Source: Hymenobacter rigui (lineage in GTDB: Bacteria > Bacteroidota > Bacteroidia > Cytophagales > Hymenobacteraceae). From it: a DNA stretch of 64,000 bases. A model generated the notes under the pieces. The model saw nothing but the letters and a program-made list of their open reading frames with translations. It was not told the origin of the DNA and searched no databases. The position numbers and the translations under genes were made by a program. The stretch is taken from NCBI RefSeq assembly GCF_003944715.1, contig NZ_RWIT01000015.1, forward strand, positions 53,325 to 117,324. The letters are read 5' to 3'. Below, piece by piece: positions 33,970-41,656 of this stretch. Every line of letters starts with the position of its first letter. The stretch's first letter is position 1.

Positions 33970-34788
33970 TTAGCCGGGGCGCTGCAATAGGCCGCTGTGC
34001 TGCGCGAAGGCCAGCAGCGCGCCATCCAGCTGCAGCCACTGTGACTGATAGGCCACACCCGTGGGGGCGTTGGCAAACACTACTGTACCACTTTTTATGG
34101 AGCGAATAATACCGGGGGTTTGAGCAACTGGTAACGCCGGGCATCCCTGGCTACGGCCCAAACGGCCGTGCTGCCGCACAAATGCCGGGCTTACATACTC
34201 GGCCCCGTGCACCACTACTGAGCGGGACAGCGCATTGGTGTTATAGCCTTCATCAACCCCTTGTAGCTTCAGGGACAGACCGTGTTTGCCCTGGTACGTA
34301 GTGCCGGTAACGTAAAAGCCCAGGCTGCTCATCTCGGAGCCTTCCTGATTAGAAAATGACTGAGCGTACTCCGCACCGGTATTTTTGCCGTGGGCTACCA
34401 GCGTGTGGTGCAGCAAGCGTCCCTGGGCCAGATCAACCACCCACAGCCGTTCCCGGGTACTGGATTGGCTGAAATCAATAATGGTGATGGTGTGGCATTT
34501 GCTGCTGACAGTACCACGCTGCTGCAGATTATAAAACCCCACGAGAGCCTTCCGGTACGTAACAAGTGGTAATCCGGCGTTCAGCAGCCCGGCCCGGGTG
34601 TAGGTAGCGGCTATGTGCTGCTCAAACGCTGCCATATACAGGCTTCGTTCAGGAGCACTCAATACTGTTGTTGCGGGGGCCTCCTCCACGGGAGCAACCG
34701 GACCTGGAGCTGAAACGGCCCCCGCAGAAGTAAACCAGGACAAACACGTCAGGAAAAGACCGGCGGCAACAGTCGGCAAATTCGTCAT
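33970..34788 (-). CDS. Murein L,D-transpeptidase catalytic domain family protein
   Basis: A 272-residue exported protein. The signal peptide MTNLPTVAAGLFLTCLSWFT ends near SAGA. After an Ala/Pro-rich linker come HIAATYTRAGLLNAGLPLVT, TITIIDFSQSSTRERLWVVD, LLHHTLVAHGKNTGAEYAQS and the catalytic block VVVHGAEYVS...GRLGRSQGCPALP, with the His and the Cys of a YkuD-like site. This set defines the family called murein L,D-transpeptidase catalytic domain. Enzyme activity in peptidoglycan cross-linking is likely but rarely tested in this subgroup. Monocistronic. Confidence 0.85.
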   Translation of the reverse strand: MTNLPTVAAGLFLTCLSWFTSAGAVSAPGPVAPVEEAPATTVLSAPERSLYMAAFEQHIAATYTRAGLLNAGLPLVTYRKALVGFYNLQQRGTVSSKCHTITIIDFSQSSTRERLWVVDLAQGRLLHHTLVAHGKNTGAEYAQSFSNQEGSEMSSLGFYVTGTTYQGKHGLSLKLQGVDEGYNTNALSRSVVVHGAEYVSPAFVRQHGRLGRSQGCPALPVAQTPGIIRSIKSGTVVFANAPTGVAYQSQWLQLDGALLAFAQHSGLLQRPG

Positions 34789-34905
34789 CGGCTAAAGTAG
34801 TCGGGGCGAAGTAAATTGAGGTAGCTTGCGAAGCAGTACTGCTATGGGCCGACCAAAAATAGCACTTTTACTTTAAGCAACCTCGCCCTGCTCAACTACT
34901 TACCC

Positions 34906-35310
34906 ATGAAAACCGTTCCTGTTTCTCTGTTTAGCCCAATTTTTTTTTTAGCGGGCACGCTGGCGTTATTTGGCTGCGGCCATGCGCTACCCAGCATTCC
35001 CGAGTTCAATTCTACCACCTGGCGCGCCGACCAGTACGGCTGCCGTGACCAAAGGGCTGCGCTCCTACCGGTACTCGAGAAGCACCGAAACGACCTATAT
35101 GGGGCCAGAATCAACGATATTACGGCTTTACTTGGTCACCCTGATGAAGAAGAGTTGGGGGAGCAAAGCGACAAAGTGTACATCTACTACGTTGCCCCCG
35201 GCATGCATTGCGCCACCGGTCATCCCCGCTCCGCCCGCAACCGCCTTCTTATCCGGAGTGGTGCCACTGGCACCGTTACCGAAGTAATCCTACCAGTGTT
35301 AAAAAAATAA
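34906..35310 (+). CDS. Small lipoprotein of unknown function
   Basis: A 134-residue protein. The signal peptide (SPIFFLAGTLALFGC) ends in the lipobox LFGC. The mature part contains RINDITALLGHPDEE, a pattern like the first strand-helix unit of SmpA/OmlA-type lipoproteins (I-x-x-L-L-G-x-P), then KVYIYYVAPGMHCATGHP and a final strand GTVTEVILPVLKK. A cysteine pair (C47 near YGCRDQ and one in MHCATG) may form a disulfide. The SmpA-like reading is weak. It is divergent from the transpeptidase gene and ends before an AT-rich stretch and a long palindrome. Confidence 0.6.
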   Translation: MKTVPVSLFSPIFFLAGTLALFGCGHALPSIPEFNSTTWRADQYGCRDQRAALLPVLEKHRNDLYGARINDITALLGHPDEEELGEQSDKVYIYYVAPGMHCATGHPRSARNRLLIRSGATGTVTEVILPVLKK

Positions 35311-35372
35311 ATAATATGATTTTATTTATTTTTGCCAGTAATACGCGCCCTCGTCTGCCATCTTAAAAATTT

Positions 35373-35432
35373 TATCACCAACCAGAACGGCCATCAGTTC
35401 CTAGGAGCTGATGACCGTTCTGGTTGGTGATA
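35373..35432. terminator. 60-base near-perfect palindrome, probable bidirectional terminator
   Basis: Thirty-base arms meet at the centre CCTAGG (35402/35403), with two mismatched positions that pair as G-U in RNA. It lies between the convergent lipoprotein gene (plus, ends 35310) and the small exported protein gene (minus, ends 35450). The inner arms read TATCACCAACCAGAACGG and its complement. There is no long U-run on either side. Confidence 0.7.
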
Positions 35433-35449
35433 CTGTGATTAAAAGCCGT

Positions 35450-35854
35450 CTACCCCAGTCCACCATCGGTGGGATTAGTGGGTTGAGGAGGAACCGCGTC
35501 ACGCTGCCGGTCATCGTGAAACATACTCAGCTGTGAAGGAGTCAGGATGCGGCTGCACTCCGTTTCATACTGCGACTCAAGCTCCGCCAGCTTCGCGTTG
35601 CGCTCCAGCGGAGAGTCATAATATTGCCACTGAATTTCTTCGACCCGGGCCAGCTTGATTTTGTTTACGGCCCGTAGTTGGATGATTTGCGCTTCATTAA
35701 GTTGAAGCTGCTCACTCATCGTACGGGTTAGCCGTTCAACCTGAGCAGCAGATGGTTCCGTTGTTCCTGGTCGTTCAGCGTATCGGTCTTTGAGTTGTGC
35801 TTGGGCGGCCGTACTAAGACCGGCCAGAAGCAGAAGCAGAAAAAGAGCTTTCAT
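35450..35854 (-). CDS. Small exported helical protein (relative of the 49.8-51.1 kb cluster)
   Basis: A 134-residue protein. ATG 35854 (MKALFLLLLLAGLSTAAQAQ) starts a clear signal peptide cut near AQA. The mature protein is helical: VERLTRTMSEQLQLNEAQII, QLRAVNKIKLARVEEI, NAKLAELESQYETECSRIL, TPSQLSMFHDDR. The L-x-L-N-E-x-Q-x-x-x-L-x-x-x-N core is the same as in the three small proteins at 49841-51145. This pattern recalls Spy/CpxP-like periplasmic helical proteins, but the L-T-x-x-Q motif is not exact. Its promoter at 35964-35993 is a full consensus. The function is unknown. Confidence 0.7.
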   Translation of the reverse strand: MKALFLLLLLAGLSTAAQAQLKDRYAERPGTTEPSAAQVERLTRTMSEQLQLNEAQIIQLRAVNKIKLARVEEIQWQYYDSPLERNAKLAELESQYETECSRILTPSQLSMFHDDRQRDAVPPQPTNPTDGGLG

Positions 35855-35963
35855 GAGAAAACGGTGGAAAGCAGGCAGGTGTGTACTTGACATAAGAGCG
35901 GTAATGCTGAATGAACCAAACTTTCCCAAAGAAAATTCCAACTCATTTGCGGCTCTTTGAATA

Positions 35964-35993
35964 CAAAAATATATTTATTAAATCATAAAACAA
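35964..35993 (-). promoter_or_regulatory. Full Bacteroidota-type promoter
   Basis: On the minus strand TTG (35993-35991), 19 bases, then TATTTTTG (35971-35964), an exact match to TTG-N19-TAnnTTTG. It points at the small exported protein gene starting at 35854, with a leader of about 100 bases. The surroundings are very AT-rich. Confidence 0.75.
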
Positions 35994-36070
35994 GATATTT
36001 ATAGAATTTAAAGACAATTTTATATAGAAATAATTATCTTAATATTCGGATCTTTCCAGGTATATATCAC

Positions 36071-36100
36071 AAAAAAGCCGGACTGATGGGTCCGGCTTTT
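36071..36100 (-). terminator. Terminator after the DUF4199 gene
   Basis: AAAAAAGCCGGAC, loop TGATGG, GTCCGGCTTTT; the A-run gives the U-run on the minus strand, 20 bases after the stop. Confidence 0.8.
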
Positions 36101-36120
36101 GAACTTTGAGCAGTGGCCCA

Positions 36121-36594
36121 TTATTCCAAACCAGTCATGGGCTTATGATCCGGGCTTTTGTAGTACTGCATGGCAATCAGGGAAATAATCACACCAGCCA
36201 TTGCGCCCTGCAGGATAATGGCCAGAAAGGCAATGGTGACGGACAAATCAAAGCCAAACAGATCCTGGGCCCGGATGCCATCCATAATATGCCGGTTCAG
36301 CACTCCGGCATACAGAATAAAGAAGAAGCCGAAAGCTATGGAAGCAACACCGGCCGTGATGATGCCAGTGCCAAAACCATGCAAATAAGGCATGCGTCCG
36401 TGCCGGTAGCGTTTGTAGTGCACAATGGCCATACAAATGCCAATAACCATAATTACGCCATTCAGGAAGCTTAGCTCAATCCGCTCGGCAAGGCCAAAAA
36501 GCGAAGCCAGCAGGAAATACAGCATCATGCCCCCAGCCGTAAACAGGCCGTAGCGGACACCGTTGGTCTCGGGAGTAAGGTGAGTGGTGGCCAT
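36121..36594 (-). CDS. DUF4199-family membrane protein
   Basis: A 157-residue protein with four helices: GLFTAGGMMLYFLLASLFGL (residues 16-35), LSFLNGVIMVIGICMAIVHY (42-61), TGIITAGVASIAFGFFFILY (75-94) and TIAFLAIILQGAMAGVIISL (117-137). The basic loop HYKRYRHGRMPY between helices 2 and 3 and the start MATTHLTPETNGVRYGL are typical of DUF4199, a family found mainly in Bacteroidota with no known activity. The start ATG 36594 is clear. It is divergent from the ABC-F gene, with 286 bases between the starts. Confidence 0.82.
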   Translation of the reverse strand: MATTHLTPETNGVRYGLFTAGGMMLYFLLASLFGLAERIELSFLNGVIMVIGICMAIVHYKRYRHGRMPYLHGFGTGIITAGVASIAFGFFFILYAGVLNRHIMDGIRAQDLFGFDLSVTIAFLAIILQGAMAGVIISLIAMQYYKSPDHKPMTGLE

Positions 36595-36820
36595 AAGACG
36601 AAACAGTTAAGTGGTGGAAGAGAAACCCATTGGCCGGAAGCACCCGGAACTCGCGGCAGGTACCCGCTTGTTCTGAACAAGCATCTGCACAACGTATCCG
36701 GCGCGCTGCCCGCTTTCTTTCTATACAGTACTGATAGGTAGCTTGTTGTGAAATGGGGTTGTTTTTTTCGGCGGTCAGGTCGTTTACCGGTAAATTTCCG
36801 GCCGGGCAGGGCAATTTGTG

Positions 36821-36828
36821 TACTTTTG
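36821..36828 (+). promoter_or_regulatory. -7 promoter element of the ABC-F gene
   Basis: TACTTTTG matches TAnnTTTG. It lies 52 bases before ATG 36881 and shows that an in-frame start upstream (36818) cannot be used. No -33 TTG is seen at 19-21 bases. Confidence 0.5.
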
Positions 36829-36880
36829 CGGGCCGGTTGGCCAACTACCGGCTCTTTCGGGTTCTTCCGCACTACTTTTT

Positions 36881-38503
36881 ATGATCAGCACCTCCAACGT
36901 AAGCCTGCGCTACGGCAAGCGCATATTGTTTGAAGACGTTACCATCAAGTTCATGCCCGGCAACGTGTATGGCCTGATCGGGGCCAATGGGGCCGGAAAA
37001 TCTACGTTTCTGAAAATCCTGTCGGGCGAGATTGAGCCGAATACCGGCTCGGTGGATATGCCCAAGGGTGCCCGCCTGTCGGTTCTGAAGCAGGACCAGT
37101 TTGCAGCCGATGCCTTCCCGGTGCTGCAAACCGTTATCATGGGCCATACGCGTCTGTGGAAGGTAATGGAAGAGAAGGACGCGCTTTACGCCAAAGCGGA
37201 TTTCTCGGATGCCGATGGTGAGCGGGCCGCCGAACTGGAAGGCGAGTTTGCCGACCTGGAAGGCTGGAACGCGGAGTACGAAGCCGCCGAACTGCTGTCG
37301 GGCCTTGGCATCGGCGAAGACAAGCACCAGACCCTGATGGCCGACCTGGGTACCTCCGATAAGGTACGGGTACTGCTGGCACAGGCCCTGTTCGGTAACC
37401 CCGATGTGCTGCTGCTGGACGAACCCACCAACGGCCTAGACGCCGAAACGGTACTGTGGCTGGAAAACTTTCTGGATTCATTCCAGAACACGGTTATTGT
37501 AGTAAGCCACGACCGTCACTTCCTGGATGCGGTGTGTAACTACATGGCCGACCTGGACTTCTCGAAAATTACCATGTACCCCGGCAACTACTCGTTCTGG
37601 TACGAGTCGTCGCAGCTGGCCCTGCGTCAGCGTCAGGAGGTGAACAAGAAGACGGAAGATAAGCGCAAAGAACTGGAGGAGTTTGTGCGCCGTTTCTCGG
37701 CCAACGCTTCCAAATCCAAGCAGGCTACCTCGCGCCAGAAACTGCTCCAGAAGCTCACGCTGGAAGAAATCAAGCCGTCGTCGCGCAAGTACCCGTACAT
37801 TGCCTTCAAGCCGGAGCGCGAAGCCGGCAACCAGTTGCTGACGGTAGAAAATCTGAGCAAGTCGGTTGATGGACAGGTGATTTTTCGCAACGTATCCTTC
37901 TCGCTGGATAAGAAGGATAAAGTAGCTGTCATCAGCCGCGACGACCGGGCAGCCTCTCTCCTGTTCGACATCCTGTTCGAGCAGATTAAGGCGGATTCCG
38001 GCGACTATAAGTGGGGCACTACCATTACGCCTAGCTATTTTCCCAAGGAAAACACCGAGTTTTTCGATACCGACCTGAACCTGGTGGACTGGCTGCGCCA
38101 GTACAGCACCGAAAAGGACGAATCGTTTATCCGGGGCTTCCTGGGCCGCATGCTGTTCTCGGGTGAGGAGTCGCAGAAGAAGTCGAACGTGCTGAGTGGT
38201 GGCGAGAAAGTGCGCTGCATGCTTTCCAAAATGATGATGGAAGCCGGTAACGTACTCGTACTCGACGACCCGACTAACCACTTAGACTTGGAAAGCATTA
38301 CGGCCCTGGATAACTCCCTGCGTGATTTCAACGGCACGCTGCTGTTTGCCTCCCACGATTTGCAGGTAATTCAGTCGGTAGCCAACCGCATCATTGAACT
38401 GACGCCGGATGGCATCATTGACCGCCGCATGAGCTACGAGGAATACCTGGCCGATGACAACATCAAAACCCAGCGCCAGCGCATGTATCAGTTGGTGTCG
38501 TAA
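36881..38503 (+). CDS. ABC-F family ATPase, YbiT-like, with one degenerate ATP site
   Basis: A 541-residue protein with two ABC domains and no membrane segment. Domain 1 has an intact Walker A (GANGAGKST, residues 34-42) and LLLDEPTNGLD, but its signature reads LGTSDKVRV. The P-site linker region is KKTEDKRKELEEFVRRFSAN, with SKQATSRQKLLQKL as in YbiT. Domain 2 lacks a Walker A (AVISRDDRAASLL near 348-360) but has LSGGEKVRC and VLDDPTNHLD. In the head-to-tail dimer the intact Walker A meets the intact signature and the two degenerate halves meet each other, so one ATP site is probably dead. ABC-F proteins act on the ribosome. Confidence 0.92.
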   Translation: MISTSNVSLRYGKRILFEDVTIKFMPGNVYGLIGANGAGKSTFLKILSGEIEPNTGSVDMPKGARLSVLKQDQFAADAFPVLQTVIMGHTRLWKVMEEKDALYAKADFSDADGERAAELEGEFADLEGWNAEYEAAELLSGLGIGEDKHQTLMADLGTSDKVRVLLAQALFGNPDVLLLDEPTNGLDAETVLWLENFLDSFQNTVIVVSHDRHFLDAVCNYMADLDFSKITMYPGNYSFWYESSQLALRQRQEVNKKTEDKRKELEEFVRRFSANASKSKQATSRQKLLQKLTLEEIKPSSRKYPYIAFKPEREAGNQLLTVENLSKSVDGQVIFRNVSFSLDKKDKVAVISRDDRAASLLFDILFEQIKADSGDYKWGTTITPSYFPKENTEFFDTDLNLVDWLRQYSTEKDESFIRGFLGRMLFSGEESQKKSNVLSGGEKVRCMLSKMMMEAGNVLVLDDPTNHLDLESITALDNSLRDFNGTLLFASHDLQVIQSVANRIIELTPDGIIDRRMSYEEYLADDNIKTQRQRMYQLVS

Positions 38504-38522
38504 TTACGTTACTGCAAGCATT

Positions 38523-39290
38523 ATGAAACGACATCTGTTCCTGATGCTGATAAGTGGGGCCGGCCTGGTTGGGCTGGCCCCTACCGTTTCAGCCCAAACC
38601 ACCGATACCACGCGCACCGTGAAGCCCCAACTGAACACGGCCCCTCCCGGGTCGGCACCGGCTCCCACGGCTCCACCCGTATACCAGCCCGCGCCGGTAC
38701 AGGCTCCGGTGCCCGACCGCAACGTACCGGCCTCCAACGCCCCCTATGACCCCAGCCGGCCGTCAGGAATGGATCTGCCGCAGCGCCCCGGCGTAGCGGC
38801 TCCCGCCCCACCTCTGCGCCGCTATTTTCTATACACCAACTTTGGTCTGGGTTTCAACAGCTACAATGGCTACAGTCAGTTTAGCGGCAGTCTGGCGCCG
38901 GCCATCGGGTACCGGTTCACGGAGCGCTTCGCAGCGGGCCCCGGCATATCGTACGCCTACAACAGCTATTCCTTTAGCGGCCTGCCAACCATCAAAACCA
39001 ACAGCATCGGGCTGAAGGCATTTGCGCAGTTTATTGCCTATAAAGAGTTTTTCCTGCACGCTGAATATGAGGTAACCAATGCTGAAACACTCGGCATTGA
39101 CTATACCACCAATACCGTCTTCACCTACAAGCATACGGTACGCACCCCACTGGCTGGGGCGGGCTACCGAACCCGCTTCAGCGACCGGGCCGCCGCCGAT
39201 ATTGTGGTCCTGTACAACTTCAACGACGGGTTCGATGACATCTATGGCCAGCCAGTCATTCGGTTCAGCTTTCTGTTTGATCTGAAATAG
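38523..39290 (+). CDS. Outer-membrane beta-barrel protein with Pro-rich leader
   Basis: A 255-residue protein. ATG 38523 (MKRHLFLMLISGAGLVGLAP) gives a signal peptide cut near SAQT. Residues 35-100 are rich in Pro, Ala and Val (PAPTAPPVYQPAPVQAPVPD) and probably form a flexible linker. The last 150 residues alternate as barrel strands: YFLYTNFGLGFNSYNGYSQF, LAPAIGYRFTERFAAGPGIS, IGLKAFAQFIAYKEFFLHAE, GAGYRTRFSDRAAADIVVLY, ending IRFSFLFDLK with a terminal aromatic-rich strand. It fits the porin-like outer-membrane families of Bacteroidota. The cargo or role is unknown. It is 19 bases after the ABC-F gene and may share its transcript. Confidence 0.75.
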   Translation: MKRHLFLMLISGAGLVGLAPTVSAQTTDTTRTVKPQLNTAPPGSAPAPTAPPVYQPAPVQAPVPDRNVPASNAPYDPSRPSGMDLPQRPGVAAPAPPLRRYFLYTNFGLGFNSYNGYSQFSGSLAPAIGYRFTERFAAGPGISYAYNSYSFSGLPTIKTNSIGLKAFAQFIAYKEFFLHAEYEVTNAETLGIDYTTNTVFTYKHTVRTPLAGAGYRTRFSDRAAADIVVLYNFNDGFDDIYGQPVIRFSFLFDLK

Positions 39291-39306
39291 CAGCCTTGTG
39301 CAACAC

Positions 39307-39341
39307 AAAAAGCCCCGCTCATTGCTGAGCGGGGCTTTTTG
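39307..39341 (+). terminator. Intrinsic terminator
   Basis: AAAAGCCCCGCTCA, loop TTGC, TGAGCGGGGCTTTTT; ends the barrel protein gene. Confidence 0.9.
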
Positions 39342-39394
39342 TGTTTTTGGACTTTATTTATCCCAGCTACCAGAGTGGAATACGGGTGCCGGAG

Positions 39395-39553
39395 CTATAC
39401 TGCTCTACCGCCGCGTATTACGCGCAGCAGAATAGCAATGATGGCAATTACCAGCAGAATGTGAATCAGGCCACCGCCAACGTGCATACCGAAGTAGCCA
39501 ACAGCCCAGAGAATGACCAGAATTACAGCGATGATATACAGCAGATTTCCCAT
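39395..39553 (-). CDS. lmo0937-family membrane miniprotein (52 residues)
   Basis: Translating 39553 to 39395 on the minus strand gives a 52-residue protein, MGNLLYIIAVILVILWAVGY..., with two helices: residues 4-20 and 29-46. The middle FGMHVGGGLIHILL and the basic tail RVIRGGRAV match the lmo0937 family (DUF5670-like), short inner-membrane proteins common in Bacteroidota and Firmicutes. Its function is not known; members are often stress-induced. The start ATG at 39553 is the only one. It is preceded by the 338-base divergent spacer shared with the dehydrogenase gene. Confidence 0.82.
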   Translation of the reverse strand: MGNLLYIIAVILVILWAVGYFGMHVGGGLIHILLVIAIIAILLRVIRGGRAV

Positions 39554-39891
39554 GGTGAAAGAGGAGAGAGTAAGTGGAAAAAAGGGAGAGTGGGTTTGGT
39601 GGCTTCTGAAAGCAGATTGGGTGATGGCGCTTCAGGAGCCGTTCTGCGGTTTTGTACGCGGGAGTTCCGGCAAAAGGTTTTGGAAGCCGATTTATTTTTC
39701 TCTTTCTGAGTTGTACAATACGTTATAAAAAGCCTATTCAACGCTACAAACGCAGTTTTACTATGGTAAAAAAACTATAATCAGACAGCAGAATATCCTG
39801 ATACTGCAGCCTTGGGTGCGAAAAGTTTCGGCGTAGCTTTGCGGCACCCAAACCCGGAAACGGGTTATTTCCCACCCTTCTTTTTTCGCAT
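39554..39891. other. 338-base divergent spacer
   Basis: No gene is visible. The right part carries the promoter of the 3-hydroxyacyl-CoA dehydrogenase gene (39812-39841). The left part, before the miniprotein gene, is purine-rich and then AT-rich (39700-39780). A weak minus-strand promoter may be present near 39705-39725. No repeat or hairpin was found. Confidence 0.5.
39812..39841 (+). promoter_or_regulatory. Full promoter of the 3-hydroxyacyl-CoA dehydrogenase gene
   Basis: TTG at 39812-39814, a 19-base spacer, and TAGCTTTG at 39834-39841: an exact match to the Bacteroidota consensus. The start codon is 50 bases on, at 39892. Confidence 0.8.
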
Positions 39892-40782
39892 ATGCACCAG
39901 ATAGCTGTTATTGGCTCGGGCACCATGGGCAATGGTATTGCCCACGTTTTTGCCCAGCACGGATTCTCCGTTTCCCTCATTGACATCAACCAGACGGCTC
40001 TGGACAAAGGGCTGGCCACTATCGACAAGAACCTCGACCGCCAAATAACCAAAGGCACGCTTTCGGCTGACGACAAAACCGCCACGCTGGGCCGCCTGAA
40101 GCTGTTCACGAGCATTGCTGAAGGAGTCCGGGAGGTGGAGCTGGTAGTTGAGGCCGCCACGGAAAACATTGACCTGAAGCTGAAGATATTCCGGGAACTG
40201 GACCAGCACGCACCCGCCAACGCTATTCTGGCCTCCAATACGTCGTCTATTTCCATTACCCGCATTGCAGCCGTTACCCAACGGCCCGCACAGGTTATCG
40301 GTATGCACTTCATGAACCCGGTTCCTGTAATGAAACTGGTAGAAGTGATTCGGGGGTACGCTACTTCCGACGAGGTAACGCAGCAGATCATGGACCTGTC
40401 GCGGCAGCTTAACAAAACCCCCACCGAGGTGAACGACTACCCGGGGTTTGTAGCAAACCGCATCCTCATGCCGATGATCAATGAGGCCATTATCAGCCTG
40501 TTTGAAGGAGTGGCCGGCGTGGAGGAAATCGACACGGTGATGAAACTGGGTATGGCGCACCCCATGGGCCCACTGCAACTGGCCGATTTTATTGGTTTGG
40601 ATGTGTGCCTGGCGATTCTGCGGGTGCTGCATGAGGGCATGGGCAACCCCAAATACGCCCCCTGCCCGCTGCTGGTAAATATGGTAACGGCTGGCCGGCT
40701 GGGCGTAAAATCGGGCGAAGGATTCTACTCCTGGACGCACGGCACCAAAGAGCTGGTAGTAGCTGACCGGTTCAAGAAATAA
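39892..40782 (+). CDS. 3-hydroxybutyryl-CoA (3-hydroxyacyl-CoA) dehydrogenase
   Basis: A 296-residue NAD-dependent dehydrogenase of standard length. MHQIAVIGSGTMGNGIAHVF is the Rossmann dinucleotide-binding turn with the G-x-G-x-x-G pattern, and LIDINQTAL holds the acidic residue that selects NAD. VVEAATENIDLK, ASNTSSISI and GMHFMNPVPVMKLVEVIRG carry the catalytic His-Glu relay and the substrate loop. The C-terminal domain contains GFVANRILMPMINEAIISLF and HPMGPLQLADFIGLDVCL. It interconverts 3-hydroxyacyl-CoA and acetoacetyl-CoA-type ketones in fatty-acid or butanoate turnover. No beta-oxidation partner is next to it. Confidence 0.93.
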   Translation: MHQIAVIGSGTMGNGIAHVFAQHGFSVSLIDINQTALDKGLATIDKNLDRQITKGTLSADDKTATLGRLKLFTSIAEGVREVELVVEAATENIDLKLKIFRELDQHAPANAILASNTSSISITRIAAVTQRPAQVIGMHFMNPVPVMKLVEVIRGYATSDEVTQQIMDLSRQLNKTPTEVNDYPGFVANRILMPMINEAIISLFEGVAGVEEIDTVMKLGMAHPMGPLQLADFIGLDVCLAILRVLHEGMGNPKYAPCPLLVNMVTAGRLGVKSGEGFYSWTHGTKELVVADRFKK

Positions 40783-40812
40783 CCTGGCCGCAAACAGACT
40801 TGCATTCTAACG

Positions 40813-40860
40813 GACGCCTTACACGCTGGTAGCCACTTGGGTATCAATGTGTAAGGCGTC
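40813..40860 (+). terminator. Inverted repeat after the dehydrogenase gene
   Basis: GACGCCTTACAC (40813-40824) and GTGTAAGGCGTC (40849-40860) form a perfect 12-pair stem with a 24-base loop, 30 bases after the stop. The U-run is weak. Confidence 0.6.
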
Positions 40861-40914
40861 TGCTTGTTTCGGCTGGTAAACAACCCGGACAGATGTAAAC
40901 TTTTTTCGCCCAAA

Positions 40915-41580
40915 ATGCCTTTTGTACGTATGCTACGAGCTATTCTAACGGTTATGCTCGGCCTGGGGCTGCTAAGTGCAGCATTGGCGCAGCAGACCGT
41001 TATTCCCTCATCAACTACGAAACTCAAACGAATGGAACAGGCAACATTTGGAGCCGGCTGCTTTTGGTGCGTCGAGGCCGTTTTTCAGGACCTCAAGGGC
41101 GTGGACAAGGTAGTATCCGGCTACATGGGCGGGCGTATTGCCAACCCTACCTACAAGGAAGTGTGCAGCGGCCTTACCGGTCATGCCGAGGTAGCCCAGA
41201 TTACCTACGACCCCACGGTTATCAGCTTTGAGGAGCTGCTGGAAGTATTCTGGAAAACCCACGACCCAACAACCCTCAACCGCCAGGGCGCGGATACCGG
41301 TACGCAGTACCGCTCGGCGGTTTTCTACCACAACGAGGAGCAGCACCGGCTGGCTGACGAGTACAAGCAGAAGCTGAATGCCGCCCACGCCTTCCCGAAC
41401 CCCATTGTGACGGAAATTGTGCCGGTAACCACCTTCTACGCCGCCGAGGATTACCACCAGAATTACTACAATCAGAACGGTCAGCAGCCTTACTGCCAGT
41501 TTGTTGTAAAGCCAAAGGTGGACAAAGTGCGGCAGGTATTTGCCGATAAGCTGAAGACCGAAAAGGCTTCCGTTCGGTAA
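40915..41580 (+). CDS. msrA: Peptide-methionine (S)-S-oxide reductase with export signal
   Basis: A 221-residue MsrA. ATG 40915 (or 40930) precedes a hydrophobic signal segment (MLRAILTVMLGLGLLSAALA) cut near AQQ. The enzyme domain starts at ATFGAGCFWCVEAVFQDLKG with the catalytic Cys. It continues with SGYMGGRIANPTYKEVCSGL, GHAEVAQITYDP and QGADTGTQYRSAVFYHNEEQ, which bind methionine sulfoxide, and has YHQNYYNQN near the end. It repairs oxidised methionine. The leader means that it acts in the periplasm, where cytosolic thioredoxin cannot reach; the reductant is not evident. No msrB lies next to it. Confidence 0.93.
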   Translation: MPFVRMLRAILTVMLGLGLLSAALAQQTVIPSSTTKLKRMEQATFGAGCFWCVEAVFQDLKGVDKVVSGYMGGRIANPTYKEVCSGLTGHAEVAQITYDPTVISFEELLEVFWKTHDPTTLNRQGADTGTQYRSAVFYHNEEQHRLADEYKQKLNAAHAFPNPIVTEIVPVTTFYAAEDYHQNYYNQNGQQPYCQFVVKPKVDKVRQVFADKLKTEKASVR

Positions 41581-41598
41581 GAATCAGTTATTACAGCC

Positions 41599-41641
41599 AA
41601 AAGAAAAGCCGCTTCGAGCAATTCGAAGCGGCTTTTCTTTT
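41599..41641. terminator. Bidirectional intrinsic terminator
   Basis: AAAAGAAAAGCCGCTTCGA, a GCAA-type loop, TCGAAGCGGCTTTTCTTTT; a nearly perfect stem between msrA and the convergent gene at 41657. Confidence 0.9.
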
Positions 41642-41656
41642 GGCTTGTAAACAGGA

